DNA of 64,000 nt from Azorinus chamasolen. Taxonomy: Eukaryota > Mollusca > Bivalvia > Cardiida > Solecurtidae. The stretch's first letter is position 1. Each line of letters begins with the position of its first letter. Where the stretch lies: NCBI GenBank assembly GCA_963576725.1, contig OY755242.1:24479869-24543868 (forward strand). The letters are read 5' to 3'. Below the pieces are notes generated by a model. That model had not been told where the DNA came from and ran no database searches. It saw nothing but the letters and a program-made list of their open reading frames with translations. This document shows, in pieces, positions 1 to 10,953 of the stretch. Both the position numbers and the translations under genes were made by a program.

Positions 1-189
1 TACGGGTTTTATAAGTATCATAGTTCTTGGGTTAAAATTGGCCCTGCCCTGTGTGTACAGTCTTCTTCATGTCAGAAACGACAGTCTAAAGGTTTCTCCT
101 TAATATATCAGCCTGCAGAGCTCAGACCAGTCAGTGTGAGTTCTTATGTAATCACCCTTAGCCTGATCAGTAGAGTAGAAATTGTGTTT

Positions 190-300
190 AGACTAGGGAT
201 GTCAACGGCTTACCGGTTAACCGGTTAATCGATCGGATGACCGATAATCGGTTATTAAATATGATATTCGGTTACCTGAATTAAAAAATAAATATTAATA
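190..300. repeat. CGGTTA-rich palindromic stretch, possible hAT-type end
   Basis: The stretch begins TAGGGATGTCAACGG and continues with overlapping copies of CGGTTA/TAACCG in both orientations, then AT-rich DNA. A TAGGG start followed by CGGTTAACC repeats resembles the ends of some hAT-type elements. I found no matching second end, so the class is only a suggestion. Confidence 0.3.
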
Positions 301-880
301 AATGGTAGTGTCATTCATTTTATAATGACACTAAAATCCCGAAAAATTAACTTTCTCTCCCCATCCATATCATAAAGATTGCCCCCTGTTGTGACAAACA
401 AACCCTCAAGGCAGATTAGTGATAGCATCCATAGCATTAAAATAGGTGTTAACTCTATACCTTTGAGTTTTAATAGATACAGCTGCAGCATGAAAATAAT
501 AATTTTCAAATGCAATCGAAAGCGAGATTCGAGTCACCGAATAGAACTCGCCGGAAATGCGTTTGCATTATCTCCCTTGATGAAAATCGGACAGCTAGAA
601 CGCTGATATTTTATTGTTGGGTCTGTTGACATATCTTTGAGAAAACCATAGTCATTACATTTATTCATTGGTCGGATTTGTTTTGAAAACCCGTTAACAC
701 ACCCTCATTTAAGATTGAGAAAACGGTGGATAGTTCTCATTATGCAGAACACTCTTAAAGCTTTTTTACATACCTATGCCCTGCATTAAGCTACCAGATA
801 TCAATATAGAGCATATCTGTTTGCTTAACTCTTTGCATGCTGGGTAATTTTGTCAAATGCTAAATTATCCTAACTACACA
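300..880. other. Unassigned AT-rich DNA
   Basis: Short open frames overlap here on both strands (for example 315-515 and 379-606), but none has a recognisable domain, splice context or biased codon use. I see no RNA gene or repeat unit. Confidence 0.4.
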
Positions 881-1132
881 CTTTCTTTCTAAGTTTTTCA
901 GAAGTTCAGTCTCATTGACAAACAGTTTGGATATTAGATCAGGCCCCACATTATATTGGTCCTGATCTGGATCCAAACTGTTTGCATAGGTCATTTGTGG
1001 TGTGGAAGAATCCCACTACACACGTTCTTTCTAAGTTTCTCAGAAGTTCAGTCTCATTTACAAACAATTTGGATATCAGATCAGGCCCTGACCTGGATCC
1101 AAACTGTTTGCATAGGTCATTAGTGGTGGGAG
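880..1132. repeat. Tandem duplication of a 130-bp palindrome-bearing unit
   Basis: Two adjacent copies (about 880-1012 and 1013-1132) both run from CTTTCTAAGTTTYTCAGAAG through AGATCAGGCCC to CTGGATCCAAACTGTTTGC and AGGTCATTWGTGG. Each is itself a partial palindrome, with AAACARTTTGGAT on the left pairing with ATCCAAACTGTTT on the right. That arm matches the GACGCC-type MITEs elsewhere in the window. The open frames here are by-products of the repeat. Confidence 0.7.
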
Positions 1133-1892
1133 AATCCGCCTCTAGCATCCAAAGAATTAAATACAAGTTCCAGTGGTCTATGCTCTATCCATTCTTTCAC
1201 TACATTCTTTCAGCATCATGTTCAGGTCCTCTACAAAAGTTATATAAATTGTGTCCCTGGGGTCAAATTTGGCACCGCCCTTTGGGTGTTAAGTTTTCAA
1301 TAGAAACATATAGTGAAAACTTTGAAAATCTTCTCATCTGATTGTCTGGTGAGCGCTTCAGGGCCATTCAGGCCCTCTTGTTGTCATATATATTGATTGC
1401 AAAATCGTTTTGTCCCGAGGCATCGCGATTATGGCCATTTTACGGGGGTCTAGCGGCAAACCGTTGTTGGGCGATCTCGTTCGAGTAAGCTAAATCGGCG
1501 TATTTTGTAGGAATTTCACGTCCGCACTGGCTACGGCTTACTCGGAATGTATCAAAAGTTATATTATTTGAAAAGTACAATGTCCCAGCTTCACGTTCAT
1601 ACCAAATATTAGTGGTTATTTCATCTTGGCTGTCCAAAAACCGGGCGTTATTTCGAATCGGTCGTGAAATTTTGCGAGTGGGTAGTTAGACCCCTTGTAT
1701 TTAATATACATGTACATGTAATACTAAATTGACCCAATCAATTGTTTTGACCTTTTAGACCATGTAGACCCACGAAATGGCCCTCCTGTGGGGAAAGGTT
1801 AACACTTCCACTGCTGAATGTTAGCATCTGCAAATTGGAACTGGAACCAGTCTGTGTGCATAGGCAATAACTGACTCGTCATTGGCAACTAA
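1133..1892. other. Unassigned intergenic DNA
   Basis: I see no gene, tandem repeat or long palindrome here. The 65-codon minus-strand frame at 1440-1637 has no recognisable motif. Confidence 0.4.
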
Positions 1893-2107
1893 TTTACCCT
1901 CTCGCTGCCAAATTCTGTCGACTGCAAACTTTGTCGTCTGCTACAAAATTTCAGTTTTTGATTTTCTTCATTTTTGTTTCAAAAAACATAGTAAAAGTAA
2001 CAAACAGTTTGGATCCTGATGAGACGCCGAGTTACTCGGCGTCTCATCTGGATCCAAACTGTTTGCATAGGTAATCACAGATCCGGCTTTGGCAACGAAA
2101 GGGTTAA
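1893..2107. mobile_element. TTAA-type MITE, GACGCC family
   Basis: The ends are degenerate TTA|CCCTCTCGCTGCC and GGCAACGAAAGGG|TTAA. The core is a 65-nt palindrome at 2001-2065: 31-nt arms around a TTA loop, with one mismatch. TTAA targets with CCC/GGG tips are typical of piggyBac-group elements. Other full copies lie at 35077-35289 and 37873-38088. Confidence 0.8.
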
Positions 2108-2307
2108 TGGTGGCCAGTGTAGGTCTGCACGATGTTTGTATGGCAAGTTTCATATCCTACGAACAAATCAATGATGATCTTTCACCACCGAATTCGCCGT
2201 AAACCTCAGAAGCAGTTGTTTGCAGACGAAAATTATTTGGCACAAAAGTGGTGTTACATGTAATATTTCAAGGGAGGTTACTAAGCAAGGTTACACAAAT
2301 AAGGCTG

Positions 2308-3220
2308 GTAGGAGTTGTCTGTACGCTGTATCAAATTACATTATTGTAAAGGGTTTATTCGTATAAACCAAGCAACACCAACAATTGTACACATACAGTG
2401 CTCCCTCTCTACAACGACACCCTTTGGGATACGAAGATTGTATGTGTTGTTCAGAGGGAGTTGTTATAGGGGGTGGGGAATCAAACATAATTAGCTTGTT
2501 GCAGATCCCCAGATAAGGTGTATTTCGAGAACTACCGTTGTCTCCATCAAACCCTATGTTATGACGATTCTAAAGAGTGGTCACAACATAGGGTTTGATG
2601 GAGGCATAGGGTTTGATGGAGGCATAAAGAAAATACGATGGGAAAAAAAGTGTTGCTGGAAACAGTGACATGCGTTGTTGTAAGGAGGGAATCGTTATTG
2701 TGAGGGCCGTTGTAGGGAGGGAGCACTGAATTCTTTATGGTAGGAGTTGCCTATACGCTGTATCAATTCACATTATTGTAAAGGGTTTATTCGTATAAAC
2801 TAAACAACACCAACAATTGTACACATATTCTATATGGTAGGAGTTGCCTATACGCTATATCAATTCACATTGGTGTAAAGGATTTATTCGTATAAACCAA
2901 GCAACACCAACAATTGTACACATATTCTATATGGTAGGAGTTGCCTGTACGCTGTATCAATTCACATTGGTGTAAAGGTTTTATTCGTATAAACCAAGCA
3001 ACACCAACAATTGTACACATATTCTATATGGTAGGAGTTGCCTATACGCTGTATCAATTCACATTATTGTAAAGGGTTTATTGGTATAAACTAAACAACA
3101 CCAACAATTGTACACATATTCTATATGGTAGGAGTTGCCTGTACGCTGTATCAATTCACATTGGTGTAAAGGTTTTATTCGTATAAACCAAACCAAACAC
3201 CAAGAATTGTACACATATTC
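2308..3220. repeat. 97-bp tandem array, six to seven units, split by a MITE
   Basis: Each unit contains GGTAGGAGTTGCC, TTTATTCGTATAAACC and CAACACCAACAATTGT. Units start near 2308, 2739, 2836, 2933, 3030 and 3127, so the period is 97 bp. The first unit is separated from the rest by the MITE at 2394-2729. Identity between units is high, pointing to recent amplification or homogenisation. Confidence 0.9.
2394..2729. mobile_element. pogo-like MITE with CAGTGCTCCCTC ends, inserted in the 97-bp array
   Basis: The TIR is CAGTGCTCCCTCYCTACAAC, facing GTTGTAGGGAGGGAGCACTG. Flanks on both sides continue the 97-bp unit (ACACATA, then ATTCTTTATGG against TATTCTATATGG in other units), so the insertion point is visible, probably at a TA. 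Inside is the phrase CATAGGGTTTGATGGAGGC, repeated. A second copy in the opposite orientation lies at 18410-18776. Confidence 0.8.
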
Positions 3221-3871
3221 TATATCATATAAAATAATGCTCCGCAATCTACAATAACATTTGTTGCTGTGAATATTAATAACGTGACATAAATAGTATA
3301 TTATATGCTTTAATACAGAAATATCAAGCAGATTCTTCACGTATTTTAATATAACCACATTTCCGTATGTTTATGAAAATGTGCACCTATGAAAAGAGAA
3401 AGATAATAAACGCATTCACCCATTTGTCAATGCTAAGAATTACATAAAAGATACGCGCATCAACAAGCAGTTCATATGTGGAAACTATCATTATGTAGCT
3501 GTAGTTATGAAATATTCATATACCAGTTTACAATTTCCCTATCTAAATTTACTCCATCATCTCTTCAATTGACATAACTTACTTACATTCCTTATTTCAA
3601 TCACGCATTTCTACATTATTCTCGCTTTACTATAAAAGTATCAACAGTTAGGATCGCAGTATTATTTCCAGACCTCAAACTAATTTCCTACATCTTGGTT
3701 TCGGATTTTTTTTATTCAATTTTATAACAGACAATTGTATACATATTTGATCGTATGTAACATGCCACATACACAATCCGTTACCTGGTACAGAGTATTT
3801 TGACACCATGCCAAATGGAGTAGACACGGTTCTGACGACTCCTGTAGAATCCGTGTGATCATGGTCTGTTC
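3221..3871. other. Unassigned AT-rich DNA
   Basis: Low-GC sequence with no recognisable gene or repeat. The 99-codon minus frame at 3059-3358 is translated 97-bp array and not a protein. Confidence 0.4.
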
Positions 3872-4066
3872 TACAATAAAACCTCTCTAAAACGGCCACT
3901 AAATTGTGTTAAGTAGTTGGTATTTAGGGTAGGTGGCTAAGGTGATAGTAAAAAAGAACGCTCCTACAGCGATCTGTTTTACTTTCATCTTGCTTTAAAC
4001 AGCCACCTGCCTCTAAAACAAAACACTTGATTAATTTAGTGGCCGTTATAGAGAGGTTTTACTGTA
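3872..4066. mobile_element. pogo-like palindromic MITE (CAGTAAAACCTCTCTATAAC family), copy 1
   Basis: The ends are TACAATAAAACCTCTCTA and GAGAGGTTTTACTGTA. The whole element folds on itself through CCACCTGCC/GGCAGGTGG-type arms. TIRs starting CAGTAAAACCTCT with TA targets resemble those of pogo-derived MITEs. No coding capacity. The palindrome centre is partly decayed. Confidence 0.75.
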
Positions 4067-4173
4067 GTTGCTTATGAGATTCTACGGTTAAACACAGCCT
4101 GGGTTCATAAACCAATGTTACAATCCAGCTAATGTCATTAATGTATAAGGTAAAGAGTTAAAACTGCACTTAA

Positions 4174-4368
4174 TACAGTAGAGTCCCTCTCATCAGGAAT
4201 GTTATAAAATAACACTTTAGGTGTTCGCTGAATGCAGGATGAAAGTAATATGATAAGCTACCTATTGACATTTTCTGCATGGCCTTCAACCTGTATTAAG
4301 CTTCCACTTCTCTGAAAGATCGGATTTTGATACTAATGTTAATGTCCGATTCAGAGAGGTTTTACTAT
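4174..4368. mobile_element. Diverged pogo-like MITE
   Basis: Begins TACAGTAGAGTCCCTCTC and ends GAGAGGTTTTACTATA. The interior is related to copies 3872-4066 and 4456-4663 but much more diverged and only weakly palindromic. Confidence 0.55.
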
Positions 4369-4455
4369 AATCCATAATCACTTTATTACGGGAGACATGT
4401 GTTACAATCTGGTAAAACTAGATATATTACTAAAAGCATGTATTAGACATAGATG

Positions 4456-4663
4456 TACAGTAAAGTCTCTCTATAACGGTCACTAAATTACATCAAGTAG
4501 TTTGTGTTAAAGGCAGTTGGTTGCTTAAAGCAAGGTGAACGTAAAACAGAACGCTCCTATAGGAGCGTTCTGTTCTAATTTCACCTTGCTTTGTGCAGCC
4601 ACCTGTCCTAAATACCAAATAATTGATACAATTTAGTGGTCGTTATAGAGAGGTTATACTGTA
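4456..4663. mobile_element. pogo-like palindromic MITE, copy 2
   Basis: The TIRs are TACAGTAAAGTCTCTCTATA and TATAGAGAGGTTATACTGTA. The interior is a near-complete palindrome centred on AACGCTCCTATAGGAGCGTT at about 4561. It has 60-bp-plus arms reading GCTTAAAGCAAGGTGAA on the left. Confidence 0.85.
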
Positions 4664-4917
4664 CATGCAAGTCCAGATCCCGGTGCCAAAAGTAGTTCGA
4701 ACACGAATAGTTTATTCTACAGTTGAATTTTGATATCTAGAACTTCGTGATAACTCGAACCGAACTTCGTGATAACTCTAAGTAAACCCTCGCGTATTAT
4801 CAATAAAACATTTCGAAACGCATACAGTTTGTCTTCTCGGTAGTGTGTAAGACCAAGTCGGGTATTAATTGTGTTAAGTTACTAGTCTGTCCTGTCAGGG
4901 CAAATCTAACTGATATT

Positions 4918-4986
4918 TGCAAACAGTTTTGATCCAGATGAGACGCCGAGTAACTCCGTGTCTCGTCAAGATTGAAACTGTTTGGC
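4918..4986. mobile_element. Decayed core of a GACGCC-family MITE
   Basis: Only the palindromic core is recognisable: CAAACAGTTTTGATCCAGAT, GAGACGCCGAG and the inverse ending GAAACTGTTTGG, with several mismatches. No clear TTAA ends. Confidence 0.55.
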
Positions 4987-5051
4987 ACTATGATAATGGT
5001 ATCTAGAAAGTCTGAGCATATCGGAAATGGAGTAAAACCTCTCTAAGACCA

Positions 5052-7364
5052 GGCGTCCACTAGGACGCCGAATGGTTCCCGAAGGGTTCCCGAATGTGGA
5101 TATCGCAGATTCTGGATGATTCGGCATGCCTTCGGGATGTTCGGGAACCCTTCCGCGTCATTCTTGAACCCTTCGGGAACCATTCTGGGTGATTCGGGGA
5201 CTGATCGGGATCGAAAAAGATTCGGCATCCAAGTTTTAAAAGTTTTAAAATTTGGACGCCGAATCTTTTATTCGGGAAGGCTTCGGGACCTTCTGGAACC
5301 CTTCTGGAACCCTTCGGGACGTTCGGGAACCCTTCGCGGTGGCTTAGGGGTAGATTCGGGGTCATTCTGCAAGGCTTCGGGATCTCCTATCCACCCCGAG
5401 CGGTTCAAGAATGATGCCGAATCGATGCAGAATGCTTCCCGAAGGCTTCCCGAATGCTTCCCGAAGACGCGGAAGGGTTCCCGAACCCACGCGGAAGACA
5501 TGCCGAATGTATTATGAACAATTCATATATTTAATATGAAGTATTTTTATCTAAGCAAAATCCTTATAGACATTATGTTATATTTTTTAAACAGAAAATA
5601 ACAGTTTGTGCATGAACTATCTAATTAAATTCAGTCTGTTACACATTCTTAAATACTGTTTTTGATTTAGATTACCCTCAATTATTATCAAATACAATAT
5701 GTATTCTTTAAATGACAATTAAACAAACGTCTTACAATTTGATTTTACAAAATAAACACTAATTTATGAAAATTTATGCTCTGGTGTATTTTAAGTAACC
5801 GGCTTAGCTAAGTTATTACTTAAGAATGTTCGTGAAACTGGGGCTTGAATAGTCTCAGAAGATGCTGATGTCAGCAAAACTTATATCTGTAAAAGAACGG
5901 GATTTCGAGATATAAAATACAATATACAAGAAACTTTACTTATAATCGGATGTTACAAAACAGCTTATTTACCATAAGGTAGAAGTTATTTATCGACTAA
6001 AACAATAGCTTCTTAACAAAATACATTCCATTACTAACTACCTATGGATAAAATGCATGTATAAAGAACAGGAATAGCTATAAAATATAACACATCTCAT
6101 TTTTGCTACCTATTATAAATAGCTTAAAATAGCATGTATATAATAAATCCCTTATACTCGTAATTATGTGTTTGTTTTAACAAAAACCAAATACAACACA
6201 TGAGAGGGAATCATTTATATGTAGATGTATGTGTGTGCGTACGTTTGTGTGTGCTCTTCTCAAGTACTTGCTAAGAGTGTATTTGAGCCCCACCCAAACA
6301 GGGTCTACATAGTTTGTATTAATATTAATATATAGATGTGTGTGTATCCTTTACAAGTAGTATATTTGCAAAGAGTGTACTTGTCTTTTGCAAACAGTGC
6401 AGATTTTGAAAAAGGGATTCGTGTTTGACCCACCCAAAAAGGGTCCATAGAGTTTGTTATTTTGCAACACATCTATAGCTGTAATAGATAAATGACAATA
6501 TTTATTTACATTAATTCTCATGTACACACTTACTTATTTTGTAGTATAAGACTGTGTGCATATAGTATGGATATGTGTACTTGTACTATAGAAGCCTAAG
6601 AACTATCTTTAGATGCAAATTAAGATATGAAATGGAAATAAGACATACATGAGTAATAGTCGTTAAGAACTGACATAGAAAATGAATCTTTCTTAATTAA
6701 TTATGAGAGGTGTTTAAGCAATCCCCAGTAACATATATTGAAATAGTACGCCACCATGCATGGAGAGGAGAAGAAGGTAATAGATACAGTTTAAAAAGGG
6801 TACATGTATTAATATAAAGCAAGCATAAGAAGGTTCACCCGGACCTAAAGGAACTGTCAGTATTTATTACATGGTAATGGTGCCATGTACTCCGATCCAC
6901 TACCCATTAGGTGTTGGGAGCCGGAGGTAACCATCCGCTCCATCCGAATGAATCTAGTCTAGATATAAGTGGGGGGCATCTTTTCCACTCCAACGAGACA
7001 TCTTTTCCATTCCAAAACACAAAAATGCGACATCGTTATATTCCCAGACTCTCAATTCGGCAACCCTTCGGGCTTATTTCTGCAATGATTCGGCATCCCT
7101 TCGGCATGTTCTGCAACGGTTCCGCAACCTTTCCGCACGATCGGAAACCATTCGGGAAGCATTCGGGAGGTTATCCTCAAGGTTTCGGCATGATTCTGCA
7201 TCGCTTCGGCGTCTGTTCCGCAACGCTTCGTAAGCCACTTCCCGAATACTTGCGGAATACATGCCGAATGACCCCGAATACAAAGCTGATCCCGAATGGT
7301 TCCCGAATCGAGCAAAATTTATTCGGCAACCCTTCGGCAAGGCTTCGGCGCTCTAGTGGACGCC
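5052..7364. mobile_element. 2.3-kb non-autonomous element with subterminal TTCGGGAA repeats
   Basis: The outer inverted repeats are GGCGTCCACTAGGACGCCGA on the left and its match on the right (ending CTAGTGGACGCC). Inside each end are dense blocks (about 5052-5510 and 7050-7364) of TTCGGGAACCC, TTCTGGAACCC and CCGAATG, often spaced 9-11 bp. The middle (5520-7040) is AT-rich with TG microsatellite and no gene. It sits inside a pogo-like MITE: GAGTAAAACCTCTCTAAG precedes it, and CGGGTTTTACTGTA closes the host at about 7558. The superfamily is not recognisable. The frames of up to 153 codons in it are repeat translations. Confidence 0.65.
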
Positions 7365-7560
7365 AGGCATAAACCGGACGTTAGGTTTACTATAAATATC
7401 GATCTTAATTACGGCGGCAGCTAAATACAGAGCGGAAGTCGTGCAGAAAGCTCCCTCAGGAGCGTTCAGCATGACTTTCACCCTGCAATAAGCAGCTGTC
7501 TGCCTATACGCATCTAAATTATTCTCTACTATCATTCCGGTTAAGACGGGTTTTACTGTA
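7365..7560. mobile_element. Right part of the pogo-like MITE that hosts the 2.3-kb element
   Basis: Ends ATTCCGGTTAAGACGGGTTT then TACTGTA and holds GAAAGCTCCCTCAGGAGCGTT as its palindrome centre. The left part is the short stretch just before 5052. Confidence 0.5.
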
Positions 7561-7916
7561 AGTGATAATTAAAGCAGACTCAAGTTTGGATAGACCTCGC
7601 TGAACCCTCGTTTAACCTTTATAACGCTGAATTTACAGAGTGGTACAGTCCAACAGTTGTTATTGATACATTCCATACATACAGTATGAAAGGGCCAAAC
7701 TATCAAGAAGATTTTGAAGGACAAACACTATATACCCGGATCAGAGTGCTCCTCTAGAAGACATCTGGCTTTGGCCTACACTGTTTGCAAATGACAGGAT
7801 GCTCGTTTCCCACATTTAGAGGATAAAACATTGAGACAATTAATTATTGATACATAGGTTTGCCATTATTTCGGTATTTCGCTTTAGATAAAGCTCAAGT
7901 TTTCAGCTGGTGCATA
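7561..7916. other. Unassigned DNA
   Basis: I see no gene, RNA or clear repeat here. Confidence 0.4.
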
Positions 7917-8075
7917 TTTAACCGCTTCCAATTCGAGCAAGTTATTGTGCAAAAACTGACAAAGTATCAAACAGTTTGGATCCTGATGAGACGCCGAGTT
8001 ACTCGGCGTTTCATCTGGATCCAAGCTGTTTAAAAAAGGCGAGTCAGGTCACAGGTGGCGGTATAAGGGCTAATG
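7917..8075. mobile_element. GACGCC-family MITE with decayed ends
   Basis: The core palindrome at about 7972-8031 is nearly identical to that at 2001-2065 (GAGACGCCGAGTTACTCGGC, with GTTTCATCTGG on the right). Possible ends are TTAACCGCTTCC and ATAAGGGCTAA, both degenerate. Confidence 0.65.
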
Positions 8076-8335
8076 GACTGGTTTGGTATTGATCAGAGCG
8101 ACATATACACAATCAAGATTGTCATAAATGATCGGCTCCCAGCTAAACAATAGTGTGATTGTTAAGATTACGCCAGTCAGTAGAATCTGTACTAAGCGAT
8201 CGTCAATTTATTGAGGCATAGCAGTCTTGAAAAGAATGTTGTTGCTTAATGATGGGCAAAGGTAATGTAGAAATCTCCCTGGCATTATTACAGTCTGTCT
8301 TACAGACCCATAATTAGACCTGTTTTAATAATCGT

Positions 8336-8573
8336 TTAACCCTTCTCTTACTGAATTTTAATATGCATTTTTTCTTCTTTACCCATGTCCTGTGGTAAAT
8401 TTACATATATCGTCACTGTCTACAATTATTTCTCTGTGCAATCACTGCTGTTGAGTGCATTGGTTGCACAATCAATTTATAAATAGTGCAGACCCAGATG
8501 AGACAGCTGTCTCATCTGTGTCTTCACTATTTACAGGTAGGTATATTGACGTGGACAGCAAGCGAAGGGTTAA
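8336..8573 (+). mobile_element. TTAA-type MITE, GACAGCT family, copy 1
   Basis: TTAA|CCCTTCTCTTACTGAA at the left and CAGCAAGCGAAGGG|TTAA at the right. The palindrome centre is shortened to GAGACAGCTGTCTC, flanked by GTGCAGACCCAGAT and ATCTGTGTCTTCACTA. Copies at 12506-12755, 38991-39213 and 62063-62312 are longer at the centre. Confidence 0.85.
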
Positions 8574-9069
8574 GATAAGTTCTACTGTACTTTATAAGTA
8601 GAGTTTTATGATGTACACCTGGAGTAGCAATGTAACCATTTCATTATTAACGTCATCATCTACAAGCAAGGTTTTACGCAAGCGAAAAATGACTGCGTAA
8701 CATGTCTTTAAGCAGGATAGAAGAAAAAGAGGGATCAATATTGTTTATTAGTTTTAATGAACAGATACATTGGGAAAACACGACTGTAATGTATAAATTA
8801 ACAGAAGAAACGGGAGAATGTTTAAATGAGCCATGATGCATAATACCTCTGTATGACACCAATAATACACATTACGTCACAGATCAATGGTATTCATGCA
8901 CAATGGTGAAATACATGTATTCAAAACGGTCAACAAAACCACGAGTAAAAGGTCTCAGCTAATTAACTTTAACAAAGACAAAATTCAAACAAAGGACTTA
9001 TATTTTTACAATATTTTTGTACAAAATTGTTTTTTACAAAAGCACGTAAACTAAGGGTGCTAATAAAAA
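8574..9069. other. Unassigned DNA
   Basis: No domain or repeat is recognisable. The 62-codon minus frame at 8674-8862 has no splice context. Confidence 0.4.
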
Positions 9070-9180
9070 CAATGAGAGAACAAAATTAAGCTTCCATCGA
9101 GGCTCTAACTCGCGACCTCATATTTCCTAGGCCACCGTTATAACCCATCGACCACGCTGACTGCTATACTTGAGGACGTA
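9070..9180 (-). mobile_element. Degenerate tRNA-derived SINE-like segment
   Basis: Read on the minus strand, GTGGTCGATGGGTTATAAC resembles a pol III A box. About 30 nt further on, GGTCGCGAGTTAGAGCC resembles a B box. The arrangement suits a decayed tRNA-derived SINE head. The anticodon region does not fold properly, so it is not a functional tRNA gene. Confidence 0.4.
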
Positions 9181-9440
9181 CTTTTAAATCATTTATACCT
9201 AATACACTAGCATTTTCACTGGCAGAAAGAAACAAATACCCTCGACAAAAATATTTGCCCCCGCTGAGAAAAAATCTATGAATCAAAATAAACGAATGTA
9301 TATAAATAAAAGCTTGTCTCACAGTAACCAATAGTTACTCAAAAAAGAGACGGAAACACTGTTTGGAAGACGGTTACTAGCACAATTCTAATTGGTTCGT
9401 CAACATTACATTAAAGTGGTACTCTGTACTTACAACGCAA

Positions 9441-9943
9441 TTAAAGGGGATGTCCCTACATTTGACGCGTTTCATAAACACTTAAAATGTACAAAACTCA
9501 TTTGTTTATAGACTGAAAAGTAGTGTTTCGCAAAAAGCCCCATCCAATTACCGTTTATAACGATAAAACATCCGTGTGTTTGATATCGCCGATCCCGATT
9601 TTACTCCCCGATGTTTCAGTTTTATTCGGGTTGGGTTTTAGTTTCGTAACTGTTCGCCCTATTCGCGATTATCCGACCACTTCCGAGAAAGCTATTACGT
9701 AAACAATGGAGGGATCGGGTGATCATCGGCAAAACGCTGAAGAATTTAACGGAAAAGGCCGATAATATTGTGTTGTAGAACAAAAATTATCAGTATTGAT
9801 GAAATCGGTTTATTTGTATCACAGGGGCATTTTTCGATATAAGTTCAAATTGGGAACCTTCATAATAATGATAGAGCATAACAAATACCAAGTTTTATGA
9901 TATTATTGAAAATATGCGATTATTGTAGGAACTTCCTCTTTAA
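9441..9943 (+). mobile_element. 503-bp TTAA-flanked MITE, AAAGGGG family, copy 1
   Basis: TTAA|AGGGGATGTCCCTACA at the left faces TGTAGGAACTTCCTCT|TTAA at the right. A second, very similar copy in the same orientation lies at 57748-58230. The interior includes TATTCGCGATTMTCCGACC and GGATCGGGTGATCATCGGC in both. No ORF of significance. TTAA targets occur in both piggyBac and Kolobok groups; the G-rich tip favours Kolobok, but this is a guess. Confidence 0.8.
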
Positions 9944-9979
9944 AATGGCTAAACATTGCATAAATCATTTGTTTGTATA

Positions 9980-10250
9980 TCGCAAGAAAACCCATTGTCC
10001 ACCAATAACCTACCAACTGGTTGTCATTTAAGAGGGAATTTAAATGCAGGTCAAACGAAATACAAAAAGCTCCTAGAGGAGCCGTCTGATCAGGATCTGC
10101 TCTGTTTGCTAATAAAATTTGATAGATCTGTTTCTTTGCTTTCTAAAATGTCTACAATCTCCTACCTTCCATATTTCATTATAACTATTTTCTCCATGAG
10201 TATTCAGTAGGTATTGAAATTTGGAATAAACATAGAACAGGGAAATGGTT
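9980..10250 (+). mobile_element. Partial GACGG-family MITE
   Basis: Contains CTCCTAGAGGAGCCGTCTGA followed by CAGGATCTGCTCTGTTTGC and a tail related to the full copy at 35741-35990 (CCATATTTC...ATGAGTATTCAGTAGGTATT). The left half of the palindrome is lost. Confidence 0.5.
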
Positions 10251-10953
10251 AAGACAGGTTCTTAAGTGCACGTATGTTTTCCTATGTTCATTTTACGATT
10301 TTTGACAGAAGGTTAGAACTGTGTATGTGTCCCTTGCTCTTAATTTAGTATTCGTTTGAGAGCGAAGAGCCAATTTGTCTTTTACCCAAAGAACATTCAT
10401 TTAAGAAATAATTACTTTATCAAATTTTAAATGGCTTAATTCTAAAAATGACAAAAGAACAACTCCTTGTTTGACTAAGACAGAAGCTGTAGAATATCGG
10501 ATCTGTATAATTTCATAGGCAAATAGAGCAGACCCTGATAAGACGGTCTCTACAAAAGTCGTCCGATCTGTTGTTACAGTTCGTGTACTCGTCATCGAAC
10601 CTACCAATCGTAACTACTCGCCATATTCCGTCAGTGTTCGGAATGTAATATTTCGATAGAAATAGCTGAGGTGTTCCGAGTGCTAACCTGTTGACCAGGA
10701 TCAAATGTTATCTCGTTATTTTTCTTAACCAAGTTCGCTGACCAAAATAATACAAGTACACATTTCTGAATCACATTGCATACAGGCTCACATCTTTGTC
10801 GTTCCGGCAGACATCTGTCAAGTACATTGTAATCGTATCTTAGCAAATCGAAGAATTTTTATTCCAAGGTTGAATCCAGTACATCTCAACTCTTCCCATA
10901 GATTTTGCCGACTATACGAGTACACATGTAGGAAGGTTTCGACTGATAGTCGA
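10251..10953. other. 3' flank of the sulfotransferase gene
   Basis: On the minus strand, AATAAA lies at 10858-10863, about 90 bases after the stop codon. It is the best polyadenylation signal I see. A GACGG-family core fragment (AGAGCAGACCCTGATAAGAC) is at about 10526. Two overlapping minus frames (10513-10704 and 10631-10846) could be exon-like, but they lack a clear acceptor and a recognisable domain. Confidence 0.4.

Noticed and set aside
2308..3220. CRISPR-like array
   Set aside because: Units are contiguous 97-bp repeats without variable spacers, in clearly eukaryotic DNA. The same holds for the 28-, 145- and 155-bp arrays.
5043..5517. Overlapping frames up to 133 codons on both strands
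   Set aside because: They are translations of TTCGGGAA/CCGAATG repeats, open on both strands because the motif lacks stops. No domain, and similar frames recur in the other subterminal block.
6911..7372. 153-codon plus frame and two minus frames
   Set aside because: Same repeat-driven openness in the right subterminal block of the 2.3-kb element.
10513..10846. Second gene downstream of the sulfotransferase exon
   Set aside because: Two overlapping minus frames look slightly coding, but there is no domain, no clear acceptor, and a poly-A signal lies just upstream of them.
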